Source of the DNA: Effrenium voratum | Lineage: Eukaryota > Sar > Dinophyceae > Suessiales > Symbiodiniaceae | Assembly: GCA_963377175.1 (NCBI GenBank) | Contig: CAUJNA010002879.1 | Span: 760,001 to 824,000, forward strand | Reading direction: 5' to 3' | Length of the DNA stretch: 64,000 bases | In this document: one piece after another, positions 21,880-33,486 of the stretch | How the letters are laid out: every line of letters begins with the position of its first letter | Position numbering within the stretch: position 1 is the stretch's first letter | Notes under the pieces: generated by a model | What the model saw: only the letters and a program-made list of their open reading frames with translations | The model's database searches: none | Told to the model about the DNA's origin: nothing | Translations under genes and position numbers: made by a program

Positions 21880-23035
21880 GTGTCATTTGGTTGGGGGTTT
21901 CTAAAAATGGTGTTTTTTTTTTCGAGTCCACAATACATTCAACCACTTGTCCTTTTGCATTTCCCAGCATTGCAATTCTTCTGATGATTAGCTCACGAGA
22001 GAAACGATTTCAAGGCAGCTTGGCATTCTTTGGAATGCATTTGTGCTAGTGGAGTGTGGGTTAATTCCACATTTTCCAACCTGAATAGGGTATCCTCAGA
22101 GCAACATCTCACAAACATCTCTCCGTTTACACCGTACATGCAGACTCGTTGACCGCTTCAAGCGGCTCGTGTTTTTTGCCTGGTGCTCCTGAGTCGCCTT
22201 CTGTCTGTGGAAATCCGCCAGGCAGCCGAGGAAGCTCTTTGCTCGGATAGTGGTTGCCAAGTCACCAGGCCACTTGTCTTGAGCCAACCTGGTCTCTGAA
22301 GGCCCTCGCTCAGACGTTTCACGTCGGCTTCCCTCAAGGCCAAACGCCGAAGGGGAAGTCGGCTCCCTGTCAACTCCCAAGATTCAAAGAGAGAGGAGCC
22401 CTGCCCCGGCCCAAGGCTGTTCCTTGGGCACGAATTCTGCTCCTTCCCCGATCTCTCGGAGAAACGAGCCACATGAAAAACCTCCGGAGAGGAAGTCATG
22501 CAACATGCTGAGTCCCTCTGCTCCAGTGGCGCCAGGCCCCGTTTCATGGCCTTCCAGCGCACGGAACAAAGGACCAAGGATATCATATACCCTCCCTTTC
22601 GGCTCGAGACCGATCCGCGAATTTCTAGCGACGGCCATTTCCTGTCCATTCTTCACTTCCACCCCGAGGAGTCCATGTTGTTTTGTTTTTGTTTTTTTTC
22701 TGCCCGGACAGGTATTGGTTGAGACCTCCAGCGCATGGCACCTTTGCCTCTCCGCGGGTCTTGTCGTCTGGACCCCCCTGGAAGAGGTGTTTGGCACAAA
22801 TAAATCCCCTTCCCACAAAGGGCAGCGGAGAGACAAAGGGGGTGGGTAAGCGGTCAAAACTGTGTTCGGCCTCAGGCCGGCCTGATTGATCACATGCACC
22901 TGGCGGAGGGAAGCGAGCACATCCGGCCCATGGAACCAGCAATCTGCTGAAAAGCCGGTTTCAAGCTACTGGGCTGGCCTCCAATTGGACTATGGACCCC
23001 TCCCAAAAGAGAGCAGGATGCTCTGAGAATGCGCT
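21880..23035. other. GC-richer region with overlapping open frames
   Basis: Frames of 140-178 codons overlap on both strands between 22158 and 22920. None shows a domain, and they contradict one another, so I leave them uncalled. Confidence 0.4.
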
Positions 23036-23039
23036 TTGT

Positions 23040-23865
23040 TGAATTTGTTCACCCTTTCATATCATGTGTGCTTGCTGCACAGCCGAAGTAGACTTACAGA
23101 TTCAAGAAAGAGAGCGCGACGCTGTGATCGTGTGCTTTTTTTTCACGTTTCGAGTGGAACTTCGAGTTGACTAATGATTGCATAGTTTGTGTTTACATGG
23201 TAACTGCTTTGTAAAGAAAATCCTGTGTAAAGTCTGATGTAGAATGGAATAAGGTCGAGCTTAAATTCTAATCAAACAAAGATATTATGTTTGGATTTTG
23301 TCCTGCTCAAAATATGTTTAAACTCTCATTGAATTGCAAAGCTCTACTGGGAAAGGAATTCCTTCTAAATTCTAGATTTAAGATATAATTTCCAGTAGGA
23401 TTCTGACCAAGCATTTCTTTATTGAGTCCCATTCAAGTTCTATTCAAACTCAAATTGAAATTTAGAGAGCGGCCGTTGGTGGAGATGTCAATTGAGCACC
23501 AAAACGCTCCAAAACACTGTGTTTTCTGACCATGGCAGTGGTGGGAATAGTAACAAAAACACACGATTTTGGGACCTCTGAATTCTTCTACTTAATATTG
23601 TTATGGATTGATAAGACCAATCAGAACTTGTGTTTCATGTTAAATGACAATTTAAATAAATATGCTTATATTTCAAATTGACTGCTACACAGGGTCTCCT
23701 TTCCAATTGATTTGTCTTTACAATTCAGTAAACATTTAAACACAATATATTCAACAGATTTGGGACCAGTGAATTTATCAAGTTCTACTTAATTTCTAAT
23801 CGACAAAAAGAAGAAATCACTAAGGAATCAGAGGAAACCATCTCTAGCTTACTGTACTAGGGCTT
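23040..23865. other. AT-rich island 1
   Basis: AT content is clearly higher than around it. Phrases such as AAATTCTAATCAAAC and GGAATTCCTTCTAAATTC recur in the other islands. No gene, element ends or satellite are seen. Confidence 0.65.
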
Positions 23866-23885
23866 GGATGTGAACTACGCAAGTC

Positions 23886-24165
23886 CACCAGACTCCAAGG
23901 TAGGAGGGGTTGCGGTCTGCAATCTCGGTTTTGGTGTTTGTTGTTGTGTTTTTGTTTTTTGTTGGAAAAGCTCGAGAAACCCAACGAAACCAAAAAAGCA
24001 TGATTGCAGACTCCAAGGTAGAAGGGAGGGGGGTGGGGGGGGAGGTCTGCTATCGGTTTTTTTTGTCTTTATTTCTTTTCTGTTCTTTCTCCGAAAACAC
24101 CGAGAAATAAGAAACAGATTGCAGACCACCGTAGAAGGAGGGGGGGGGGTTGGGGTCTGCAATCT
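23886..24165 (+). repeat. Tandem fold-back units (family N)
   Basis: Three units of about 115-120 bp starting near 23889, 24009 and 24124 (GACTCCAAGGTAG or GACCACCGTAG). Each carries GGTCTGCAATC near its left and GATTGCAGAC at its right, so each can fold back. G-runs lie between. Confidence 0.7.
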
Positions 24166-24506
24166 GCTTGTTTTGTTGCTTGTTGGTTTTGGTGTGTTTT
24201 TGTTTGCATTGCTCAAGGTTTTTTAGTCTTTGTCTTTTTTTTTGAAATGGTTTTGCTTAGGCATGTGCAGATGTAGTCCTTGGCTGAGGAGGATCATCCA
24301 GATGTGAGTGGAAAGGGCTGAACAAATCAAAAAGTTGCCCAAAAACGGGGGGTAGGGACGGGGTTCAAGGGCAATCCAGTGGTGAGGCCGTGAAATCCCC
24401 ACATACAGCGGAAACTTGTGGCTCCATACTTTACAAAAAGCTTCCAGCCTGAAGCAGAGTCACTCACTTTCGTGGACCAAAGCTCTGAGCTTCTTCAAAA
24501 CCAGTA

Positions 24507-24620
24507 CTAGGCCTTCCAGTTTTGAAGGTTAGAAGAAGTTGGTACCCAAGTTTTTCCTTCTGTGGTACTATTTTAGTAGAAAAAACCCTCCCCTAAAAGG
24601 GGTAAAAGGGCACTGGGAGC
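24507..24620 (+). mobile_element. Family A fold-back element, right end worn
   Basis: Left end CTAGGCCTTCCAGT and the T-rich core are recognisable. The right terminus stops at GGGCACTGGGAGC without CTAG. Confidence 0.7.
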
Positions 24621-24861
24621 CCCCAAACTTGGGAAGCCAGCTGAAAAAGCTTCAGCCTCAGGTCCTCGCGCCCCTTTGGACGCCATCCCGCGTTGGTTTC
24701 TAGCACAAAATGGGGAGGGTGCATGACATCGGACACATACATAAATCTGCATATGCGCATGGATATTGATACCTAGAACACCCAGCGTGCACAACTTTCG
24801 ACGGTTTTCATGCTGTGTAACACAACTGTGTGACAGAAACACAAGTCGTTTTTGAGTTTAA

Positions 24862-26370
24862 CTAGACCTTCAATCCTCCCTCTCTTCTTTCAGCACGCTT
24901 TTTGCAGCCAAGAATGCTGTCAGATTGCAAGCTCAGCTGCTCTTGCACCTGGCTGCTGTCTCCGCCACATTCTGGATCACCCCAGGCCACTACAGCCCCA
25001 GATTCAAGAATGGCAGCAAAAGCAGCCATAGTTGCTTGAATGCAGTGTACATTCCTCAGCTGCTCTTGGACCTGGCTGCAGTCTCCACCACCTTCTGGAT
25101 CACCCCAGGTCACAGCAGCACCAGATTCAAGAATGGCAGCAAAAGCACCGAAAGCAGTTGCTTGGATGTGCTGGACGTTCCTCAGCTGCTCGTGCACCTG
25201 GCTGCTGTCTCCGCCTTCCTCTGGATGACCCCAGGTCAGGACAGCCCCAGATTCAAGAATGGCAGCAAACGCACGGTAAGTTGCTTGGATGCGCTGGACG
25301 TTCCTCAGCTGTTCTTGCACCCTGCTGCTGTCTCCGCCACATTCTGGATCACCCCAGGCCACTACAGCTCCAGATTCAAGAATGGCAGCAAAAGCACGGC
25401 CAGTCGCTTGGATGTGCGGAACGTTCCTAAGCTGCTCTTGCACATGGCTGCTGTCTCCGCCGCTTTCTGGATCACCCCAGGCCACTACAGCCCCAGATTT
25501 AAGAATGGCAGCAAACGCACCGACTGTTGCTTGAATGCAGCGTACATTCCTCAGCTGCTCTTGGACCTGGCTGCTGTCTCCTCCATATTCTGGATCACCC
25601 CAGGTCACTACAGCCCCAGATTCAAGAATGGCAGCAAAAGCACGGCTAGTCGCTTGGATGTGCTGGACGTTCCTCAGCTGGTCTTGCACCTCGCTGCTGT
25701 CTGCGCCGAAGTTTGGATGACCCCAGGTCACAACAGTCCCGGAGTCAAGAATGGCAGCAAAAGCACCGCCATTTGCTTGGATGCGTTGGACGTGGGTCCC
25801 CAGCTGCCCTCGCACCTGACTGCTGTCTCCGCCAAACAGTGGATTACCCCAGGTCACAACAGCCCCAGATTCAAGAATGGCAGCAAAAGCACCGTCAGCT
25901 ACTCTGTGGATGCGCTGTACGTTTCGCAGCTGCTCTTGCACCTCGCTGCTGTCTCCGCCATATGCTGGATCACCCCACGCTACAACACAGCCAGATTCAA
26001 GAATGGCAGCAAATGCACCAACAGTTGCTTGGATTTGCTGAACGTTCCTCAGCTGCTCTTGCACCTGGCTGCTGTCTCCGCCGTAGTCAGGATGACCCCA
26101 GGTGACAACCTTGCCCTGGCCATGCCAAGCGAAAGCAGAATCAGTGGCAGCCAGTTTGCCAAGCTGCACAATCGCAAGCACCACGTCCCCATCTTGCAAG
26201 CCAGCCTCACACAGCGTGGATGTCACGTTGAGCTGCTGGCCTTTCGCAGTGAGCTGCAAGCGGCGCCGGAAATGCTGCTGCGCTGCAGCCTTCAGCTCGC
26301 TGACGGGCGTGTCGGGTGAGACGTCTACGGAGTAACCCTCTCCACTGGGCAAGTGAACATCCACGTTCAT
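24862..26370 (-). CDS. Ubiquitin-like domain + ten RCC1-like repeats (copy 3)
   Basis: A 502-residue protein from the ATG at 26368-26370, chosen because MNVDVHLPSG aligns with the first residues of the other copies and is preceded by GCGCC as in copies 2 and 4. The frame is open further upstream to an ATG at 26541, adding 57 residues with a hydrophobic FCLCFFGCASVPC stretch that could mimic a signal peptide. That extension is not shared by the paralogues. Residues 1-70 form the ubiquitin-like domain (SELKAAAQQHFRRRLQLTAKGQQL), again without a terminal GlyGly. Ten repeats of about 41 residues follow, the first diverged (SAFAWHGQGKVVTWG). The C-terminus is a unique basic tail (GCKKRAERREGGLKV) not seen in the other copies. 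The copy is intronless. Its role is unknown, and the RCC1-like assignment rests on the VVTWG...GGDSS pattern. Confidence 0.82.
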   Translation of the reverse strand: MNVDVHLPSGEGYSVDVSPDTPVSELKAAAQQHFRRRLQLTAKGQQLNVTSTLCEAGLQDGDVVLAIVQLGKLAATDSAFAWHGQGKVVTWGHPDYGGDSSQVQEQLRNVQQIQATVGAFAAILESGCVVAWGDPAYGGDSSEVQEQLRNVQRIHRVADGAFAAILESGAVVTWGNPLFGGDSSQVRGQLGTHVQRIQANGGAFAAILDSGTVVTWGHPNFGADSSEVQDQLRNVQHIQATSRAFAAILESGAVVTWGDPEYGGDSSQVQEQLRNVRCIQATVGAFAAILKSGAVVAWGDPESGGDSSHVQEQLRNVPHIQATGRAFAAILESGAVVAWGDPECGGDSSRVQEQLRNVQRIQATYRAFAAILESGAVLTWGHPEEGGDSSQVHEQLRNVQHIQATAFGAFAAILESGAAVTWGDPEGGGDCSQVQEQLRNVHCIQATMAAFAAILESGAVVAWGDPECGGDSSQVQEQLSLQSDSILGCKKRAERREGGLKV

Positions 26371-26578
26371 GGCGCAGAAAAGTTGTTCTGGATGCGTTCG
26401 AGCTTCCAAACAAGGAACTGATGCACAACCAAAGAAGCAAAGACAAAAATATGTACCGACTTTTAATAGAGGACCGAAACGTGGCCAAACCACCAAGGAA
26501 AAACCATGCATGATTCTTTTCGGAAGTTCCTCACCAAGCAATTCTGAAGCGCCAACCCTGCTTGGCCTGAGTAGCCTG

Positions 26579-26688
26579 ACCCGGTCCTCCGGTTGAGAGG
26601 TTAGGGTTTTGGGTACCGTTTTTTTCCGTAGTCTATTCTAGTAGGAACCCTCAAAGAGCGATAAAGGGCACTTAGCTGGGGGAGCTAG
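26579..26688 (+). mobile_element. Family A fold-back element, degenerate
   Basis: Left end reads CCGGTCCTCCGGTTG and the right end GGGGGAGCTAG. The core CCGTAGTCTATTCTAGTAGG is clear. It lies 200 bp upstream of gene copy 3. Confidence 0.7.
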
Positions 26689-26832
26689 CTGAGTGGCTGG
26701 GAAGCCTTGCGGAGAAAGAGAACCTTCCGTGTGAGAGTGCCTTGCCAGGGACGAGGCCAACACTCTGAACCAAATTCACCTTGGCCCCAATAGTCGTTTG
26801 GTCCCGAAAAGCCTGAGACTCTCACAGCCCAG

Positions 26833-26937
26833 CCCAACCAGCAACCCGCCCAAGCAAGCAAAGCCCAGCCAACTAGCAGCGCAGTCTGTGCTGCCTAATG
26901 TTTGACACTCGCCCAACCAGCAACCCGCCCAAGCAAG
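26833..26937 (+). repeat. Duplicated CAACC-rich block
   Basis: A 26-bp block (CCCAACCAGCAACCCGCCCA followed by AGCAAG) occurs at 26833-26858 and again at 26912-26937. Confidence 0.75.
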
Positions 26938-27086
26938 GCCAGCAACCCACGCAACGTCACGCAACCCAGCCTTGTCTCAACCTGACATGTCTGCTACGAA
27001 AATGTCTGCTACGAAACAGCCAAGGACACAAATTTATGCAACGAATGAAGGTCCAGGTTTTAAAGCCCAACAAACCAAATAAACTA

Positions 27087-27184
27087 CCTGCAGTCTCCTT
27101 CTGACCCTTAAAAGATGGTTGGTCATTACCCGAAACTAAGGGGTCATGCACCCATCTTTGAAGGGTCCTTAGGGAGACTCTAGG
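27087..27184 (+). mobile_element. Family E fold-back element
   Basis: Arms CCTGCAGTCTCCTTCTGACC and AAGGGTCCTTAGGGAGACTC, with GGTCATTACCC between them. Confidence 0.76.
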
Positions 27185-27403
27185 TAAACAGAAACGCAAA
27201 CTGGGCACAGCCAACGGATAACATGTTACGGACGTTGAACAAGAAGAGTCTTCAATGTCCACCCGGAATGGACCAAAAATGTATTGCTCTCACTCGGTTC
27301 GTTTAGCTCACTTGGCTTGGACAAAGTCCAAGCTAGTTGCTTGCCACTAATCACTCGCGGAGTGGATTTGCCAAAAAAGTCTAAACTGTTGGTTTAGCAC
27401 TAA

Positions 27404-27505
27404 CCTCCATTTGCTTAAGTCCCCTGGAGAAAAAAAATCAAGTAGTGATAGATTCCCTTTAAAACCAACAGGGGAAATAAACAAATATTCTTAACCAAAT
27501 GGAAG
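27404..27505 (+). mobile_element. Family C fold-back element with CTAA duplication
   Basis: Ends CCTCCATTTGCTTAAG and CCAAATGGAAG, core AACAGGGGAA. CTAA precedes and follows it. Confidence 0.77.
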
Positions 27506-27796
27506 CTAATGGTCTTCCCGAAAAGTCTCACGTCCAGGAACCATAGTGAGATGAAAATGGCCCAAACCTTCCAAAGCCCAGTTTCAAGTCCTGGCAAAAT
27601 GGGGGTTGTACCTTCATGGGGCCGAGGGTTTTGGCATCACAGGGTTGGGGACTAGGGTAGAAATTCGGCTGGGAAAAGGAAGAAAACCAAACCAACTGTC
27701 TGTGCTCGAAACACCCGACGAACCTTCCTTCAAACTTGGCAAACATTTGATACCACCAAAAGGTGTCAAATTCTGGACACCCTATGTTTCCTAACT

Positions 27797-27865
27797 CCAG
27801 GACACACCCACAACAAAGAGTTGGTTTCATATTCGGCCGTGTTTGGACTAAAAATAAGGGACACC
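27797..27865 (+). repeat. Dispersed repeat L
   Basis: GGACACACCCACAACAAAGA, GTTTCATATTCGGCCGTGTT and ACTAAAAATAAGGG. It matches 51050-51120 and runs into a family D element. Confidence 0.7.
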
Positions 27866-27869
27866 AAAA

Positions 27870-27971
27870 CAGGGATCCTCACATTGTACACCTGACGATT
27901 GCAACTTGCAAATGGAGGTGTCCAACTTTATTTTGGTGTTGACAAAGCCACATGTTTCAAATTGGCAAAAT
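27870..27971 (+). mobile_element. Family D element, right end lost
   Basis: Matches the family from CAGGGATCC to TTGGCAAAATGG. It is followed at once by a family G element and preceded by a repeat shared with 51.05 kb. Confidence 0.72.
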
Positions 27972-28081
27972 GGGTGTGGCTCAAAATTAAACGATCGGAG
28001 GGGCAAACCGCAGGTTTTGGCCTTACTTCCCACTTCCCACGGCAACCCATTTTGGACTTCCGGCTTCTTGAGCCACAGCCA
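27972..28081 (+). mobile_element. Family G element (second subtype)
   Basis: Arms GTGTGGCTCAAAATTAAA and TCTTGAGCCACAGCCAC. The core AAACCGCAGGTTTTGG defines this subtype, shared with 40.4, 50.1, 56.1 and 60.7 kb. Confidence 0.75.
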
Positions 28082-28454
28082 CTTTCTTCCTTTCTTTCGG
28101 AGCCCAGTCAAATGGCTCATCTCCAGTCTTCCCCCCTACTTGTGGTCTTTTGTTGGTTGGTGGTTCCCCCCTACTTGTTTTTTTTTTTTTGGTTGGCTTG
28201 GTGTGGTTTGGGCGCCCAAACCAAATGCGCGACCGCAAGCGACCGAAATTCGAACGCCAGCCTCGCCTCGCGAGGGGCTGCAGGCCTCAGCCCTTGAGGC
28301 TCGCCTTCGAAGGCCTCGCGCTCGGAGCGGCGGAGCGCCACGGCCGTGGCCCGAGCTGCGTAACGTCATTCGACGGGAGTCTTTCTGACCCGAAAGAAAT
28401 GAACAAATGCGTTGGCCCGTGACCAAGCCTTCTCTTAAAAAATGAGATCAACCA

Positions 28455-28485
28455 TGTTTAAAGGGTCCTTAGGGAGACTCCAGGT
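28455..28485 (+). mobile_element. Family E fragment
   Basis: Only the right arm remains, reading GGGTCCTTAGGGAGACTCCA. Confidence 0.6.
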
Positions 28486-28590
28486 GGGTGAATGTACCAA
28501 CTGGCATGGAAGAAGAAGGCCCTTTCCAAGAGGAAAGTAGTCTTTCTACAGGGGTCAGTGACTTTCCAACATTCAGAGGTGCTATCCATT

Positions 28591-28723
28591 CTCAAGGGGT
28601 TGATTCCCCATTCTTTCCCACCATCGTTCTTTTCAAAAACCGGATCCGCTTCCAACCTGGCTTTTTGATGGTTTCCCGAAAAGGTTTGGATCCCTGGAAA
28701 GAATGGGGAAGGTACCCCTAGAG
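28591..28723 (-). mobile_element. Family J fold-back element
   Basis: CTCAAGGGGTTGATTCCCCA and GGGGAAGGTACCCCTAGAG arms; the core is in the inverted orientation. Confidence 0.77.
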
Positions 28724-28729
28724 TTAAGC

Positions 28730-30775
28730 TAAATAATGAGACTGGGGCTTTTTGTTTTCTCTTTGAAACCAGCCACAAGGACGTGTCCCCCCAAAAAATG
28801 TCACCAATGTGAAGGCCATCTCTGTTGGGGAAGGGGTAAATGAATGGGAAAGTCATGTTGATCGAATTCCTACCAGGGGAAGGGGGAGCGATACCATTGG
28901 TCTGAGCTTCAGAACGGCCAGCTGAGAGGGGACTTGATGAGGAAAACGTTACCTGGAGATGGGTTCCATGCTAGTCTTCTGAAAGCGGGTGGACAGAAAG
29001 CGCCATTGAGCGAGCAGACGTCCTTTGGAAATTTGGCAGGTAATGATCGCGAAAACCGGCATAACCTGACTCTACTCGAAACCATAGAACATATCAGGGA
29101 ATGCCACGCCCGTTTGTAGCCAATGCCACTTATCTTCCACCAATTGCCCAGGTTTGGTTGTGGCTCCTTAGGAACGATGCCGACTCCGCGGGAGTTCACG
29201 AGGCAAGCGACAGGCACACATCTCCTAACTGGATCCTGGCCTGCAAGGACGTTGAGTGGCATGCTTTTGATTACCAAAGCCTTGTGACTGTTGTGCATTT
29301 TTGATCATCAAACCAAAAAGGCAATCAATCAACAAGCAAGACAAACAGGACACATTCATACAATCATGGCTAATGACAAAAAGCAAGCAAGCTCTCGGCT
29401 TACTTTGCTTGTTCGTGTTCAACGATCTGCAGATCGGGAAAAAAACCTGCGCATGCGTGGCGGAGACTGCCTTCCTGGAACCCCTCGGAAGGCGGGAAAA
29501 AAAGAGGATATCTCTTTGTGGGTCTGGAAATTACGACAGAAAGCCCGGTCACGAAAAAACACAACAAAATACAACAAATATAGGAGGATTGGATGACAGA
29601 ATCCTTTTTGGCTTTATATCCTCCAAGCATGGACGCCGGCGGGAGCATGGTCAAGATTGCTCAAACCACACTGGAGGCTGGAATGTTGGCCTCCCTTTGT
29701 GAAACAAGAGGAGCCCACCCCATTGCTTAGACCGCTGGTCTGGTTCTGGGGAGACGGCCAGCAAACCAACCTTCAACCTTCAGCAGCTAGCGATGCATGT
29801 GAGGAGTGACTATGTCTTCCACCCAATCGCATTTACGAAATGGACAAATCCATATGCCCAAAAATGGTTGGTGTCCTTTTGGTTTCCCTTTCAACCGACC
29901 AAACATATACCCGTAAATAAAAGAGAAAAAAACAACTTGTGGCAATAACCGCTCCATGGTTGATCCTTCCAAACATCTGATGCGCTCCGCCTGGCTGCAA
30001 TCTCCAGGAGGCAAACAGAGAAGATGAAGCAGGAGCCGATAAACACCTCGAGCTCACTCCAGCGGCGACTAGTAGGTAAAGGGTCCGCTCAAAAGCATGC
30101 CAAACATATACAAAAGCGAGCACCCCTCTTTCCCTGTCTTTCTTTGTAATCTTTATATTTATATATATGTGTGTGTGTATTGTAACGGACTAAACGGCCT
30201 AGAGCGTCCTTCGTTACCTAAATTTCTTCCCTGAGCCCAAACATAATGCAAAACCAAGTGGTCGTCGGCAAAATATGGGAAACGTACACTTTTCCTCCAA
30301 GATGGTCGATCGCTGAAAGGAGCGCGCAGAAATCCAAGTGCAAAACGACGACGAATATCCTCAAAACAAAAATGGCGTAGCAACTGCTCGCCTTCCTCCG
30401 GATGGAAGAAGGGGATTTGATCGAGCATTTCTTCGGGGGTCGAGCGTTTTTTGGGGGGTCGAGCAGAAATCGGTAATTCAAGCGTTTTTCTCGTACCTTA
30501 AAAAACCGGCACGTTGGGTGCTTCAGGAAATACAGGCGTTCGTTCCCTATCATCATGATGTAGTTTGGCACAAACAAGATCATGCCTCCCAAAAAATCGG
30601 GGGGGAGACGCTTGTAGTATTTGTGCCTCCCCCCCTGCCTACAGTACCTTTGGCCATCTCGGGAAGCCAAGGGCCAACGTGCAACCCCCCCTTCATGGAT
30701 CTACCTGATTGCTGATTGAAGGCTATTTTGCAGATTGCAGTTGTTATTTGGAATGCCCCATGCGACTTGACGAGC
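28730..30775. other. Unassigned region
   Basis: No fold-back family was recognised over 2 kb, which is unusual for this window. A + strand frame at 28934-29119 (61 codons, with HNLTLLETIEHIRECHARL) is protein-like but unrecognised. Exons of an intron-rich gene could lie here. Confidence 0.4.
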
Positions 30776-30779
30776 ATCA

Positions 30780-30975
30780 GCTCACCCTAAGGAAATCCTC
30801 TTCAAAACCTAATTTGGAATAGAAATGCAATTATGTTTTTTTTCTTCTTTGAATGGGAATTCCTATTTACATCTTTAAAAATAGAACTTATACTAGAACT
30901 ATGTCCTAATTAGATTCCAGTTAATTCTAAATAGAAAGTGGAGAAACAAAAATATTTCGGGAAAGGAGTTCTCTT

Positions 30976-31007
<32 letters not shown>

Positions 31008-31720
31008 AAGAACAACTATGTTGAAGTAAGAATCCCAGTGAACAATGTTCTTCAAAATGGAACCTATTCAAACCATCTTTGAGTCTAGAAATCATATTAG
31101 GTGTTGTTCAGTTTAATTACTAATTGAGTTCTAAGTAGAAAATTGAACAAATCACCATGAAACAAAGACATCCGTTTGAACATCGATTTTGAAATAGGAA
31201 GACCAATCATTAAACAAATGAAAACACTATGTACATTCTCTTTAAAACTAGACATTCTATGATAATTATGTACTTATCAAATTCTATTGAACCTATGCCA
31301 ACAAATCAACCCGTTTGAACACCTAGGTTCAAATAAGAATTTTGACTACACATCTTGTTCGACAAGGACATCCTATTTATATTATCTGCAAATAGAAACT
31401 CTACCAGGGTGTGTTCCTTATTAAATTCCATATCAATTCTAAGGATGAAAATGAACAAACACAATGATAGAAACAAACCCTCCTTTAGAATCATCTTTCC
31501 AATCTATTTTGGGGAAACATAGGTCATTCTTTTCTTTTTTTTTTTACGTTTAATCCTTATCGCATACTTTGAATTCCAAGCAAAAAAACACTAAAACGCA
31601 ACAAACAGTGAGTTTATTTGAACAAAGAAGCATGAAGCATGTTTCCAATGAAATTCATTGAGCAAACATCTACGAGAAATACGTCCGATTCCTAAAACGT
31701 GAGCCAATAAACCCCAAACC
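30780..31720. other. AT-rich island 2
   Basis: GGGAATTCCTATTTACATC, CTAATTAGATTCC and AATTCTAAATAG recall islands 1 and 4. It includes a long A-run (30978-30997). No gene is seen. Confidence 0.65.
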
Positions 31721-31824
31721 CTACACCCTAAACCTGTCCATTCTAAGCTGAGGTTTGGTCAGAAGATGCAAAACAGCAGCTATGTTGGAAACATGAAAAC
31801 ATTTAAAAAAACAAATGTAAAATT

Positions 31825-32140
31825 TTGGAGCCAATAGCCCACAAGTAAAAGCGTAAAGTTCTGGAGCGAATGACCCAGACGTATAAAAGTCAAACAAACA
31901 AACAAACGTGGTGCCAATGACCCAAGAGCAGGAACAGTTACGTTTCTGGTGCCAGAGACCCAAAAGCAAAGAAGTAAAGAAGTAAAAATAAATGTCTGGA
32001 GCCAATGACCCAAAAGTAAACGAGTATAATAGTAAAAAAAAAAAAAGCCCACGGTCCTGAAGTAAAATGCTTTGACCATTGACTGATTTTACTTTTTTGC
32101 TTTTTTGCATTTGGGTCATTGGCTCGATAATTTTACATTT
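31825..32140 (+). repeat. Interrupted array of GGAGCCAATGACCCAAAAG
   Basis: The motif GGAGCCAATGACCCAAAAGT and variants recur about five times, each followed by a GTAAA-rich spacer. At 32106-32135 the motif appears inverted (TTTGGGTCATTGGCTCGATA). A 13-base A-run lies between the two orientations. Confidence 0.75.
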
Positions 32141-32941
32141 CTTACTTTTTACTTTTTTTAGTTACTTCAGGAAACAGTGCACATACAAATGAATTCCATT
32201 GGGGGGGGGTACCATACATGTGTATATACACATGGTCAGCCCCCTTTTTAACTACTTCGAATGTATTCAAAATACGCATTTATATTGCTAGACTGCCTGG
32301 TGTCGTAGCTTTTGTGAATTGTATACTTATGTTCAAGACGCAGAAACATGAGCGTGTGTGAAAACTCTTGACCGGATTCTGGTGTCTATTGCGTTCCACT
32401 TTAAATTGGCCATGATATAAAAGCATGCATGTTTACAGTGGTCTCTCGTGTTCTACTCTTACGAAGTGCTGAAAGACGTGTTTTTTCAGCGTTTTTGATA
32501 CATGCATCTTCCAAAAGGTGCATAATTTCAGCAGTTTCGGGCACAAGCGTGTTTTAAGTTGAAACATGACATGTTGATCCTAATTTCAGCCTCAGCGTGA
32601 ATCCGGGGGCGGCATACTACTGCCGCAGTTGAGTGCTGGTGATCTAGTCAATCCTCTTCAGTGTTGGAGGTTTTGGGGGACAGCGTCCGACCACTTTGTG
32701 CACAAGCATGGAACTGGGTTATGAAGTGGAAAGCAGCTTCAAGGACATACCAACACGGCAGAAAAGACAAACCCAAGCCCAGCTGAGAAAAGAGTCATCT
32801 TCGCTGTGGGTGTCTTAGAATACATTTACTGAGGCAAGCAAGCGATCCAGAAGGACAAATCGGCGTACGGCCCGATTTCCACCCCCCCGAAGAAGTCTCA
32901 GAAGGAAAAAATACTGCAAAACGCTGGCTTTTTGTTTGGAA

Positions 32942-33115
32942 GGCGCGTGTGCTCTTGAGCGGGTGCGATTATCAGTTGGCAGGCGTGCTAAGCAGGCGCG
33001 CTTGAGCTGGTGCCCTTATCACTCGGCAGGCGCGTGTGCCGTGCTGAGCGGGTGCGCTTGAGCAGGCTTGCTTATCATTTTTGGCGGGCGGGCGTGCAGT
33101 GCTGGGCATGCGTGC
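32942..33115 (+). repeat. Degenerate minisatellite, about 60 bp unit
   Basis: Three imperfect units share GAGCGGGTGCGCTTGAG and GGCAGGCGCGTGTGC, with TTATCA between. Confidence 0.65.
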
Positions 33116-33486
33116 TTTTCATGACAAGCGCACTGGAAATGAAGGGGGGTGGGGGGTGGAAACAGGGTCGGGTACCAACAAATACCAAGTAGCCACACAA
33201 AGATATGTATAGCATAGCATGTATGTATGTATATATATATATATATGTCCAACATACGTATAGTATAGCTACCAGACATGTATGCAACCTATCCAATCTT
33301 AGGCTCATCTCCTCTCAATTAGCCAACCAATTCCCAAACCAAACGAGAAAACCATCGAAGGCAAAGCAGAAGAAAACTGCCAGCCGAGAAGTTCGCGCCG
33401 AGGCCCCGGGCCAACAAGTGCCACATGGCGTGATGAAACTCGATACTCTTGCCTGAGTGAGAAAGCCCACGTCTTGCAAGACACAC

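Noticed and set aside
22158..22920. Overlapping open frames of 141-178 codons on both strands
   Set aside because: They conflict with each other and none shows a motif; the region is GC-richer, which lengthens chance frames.
28230..28330. GC-rich stretch with inverted CGAAGGC and GCCTTCGAA blocks, considered as a structured RNA or tRNA
   Set aside because: I could not find a cloverleaf or matching acceptor arms.
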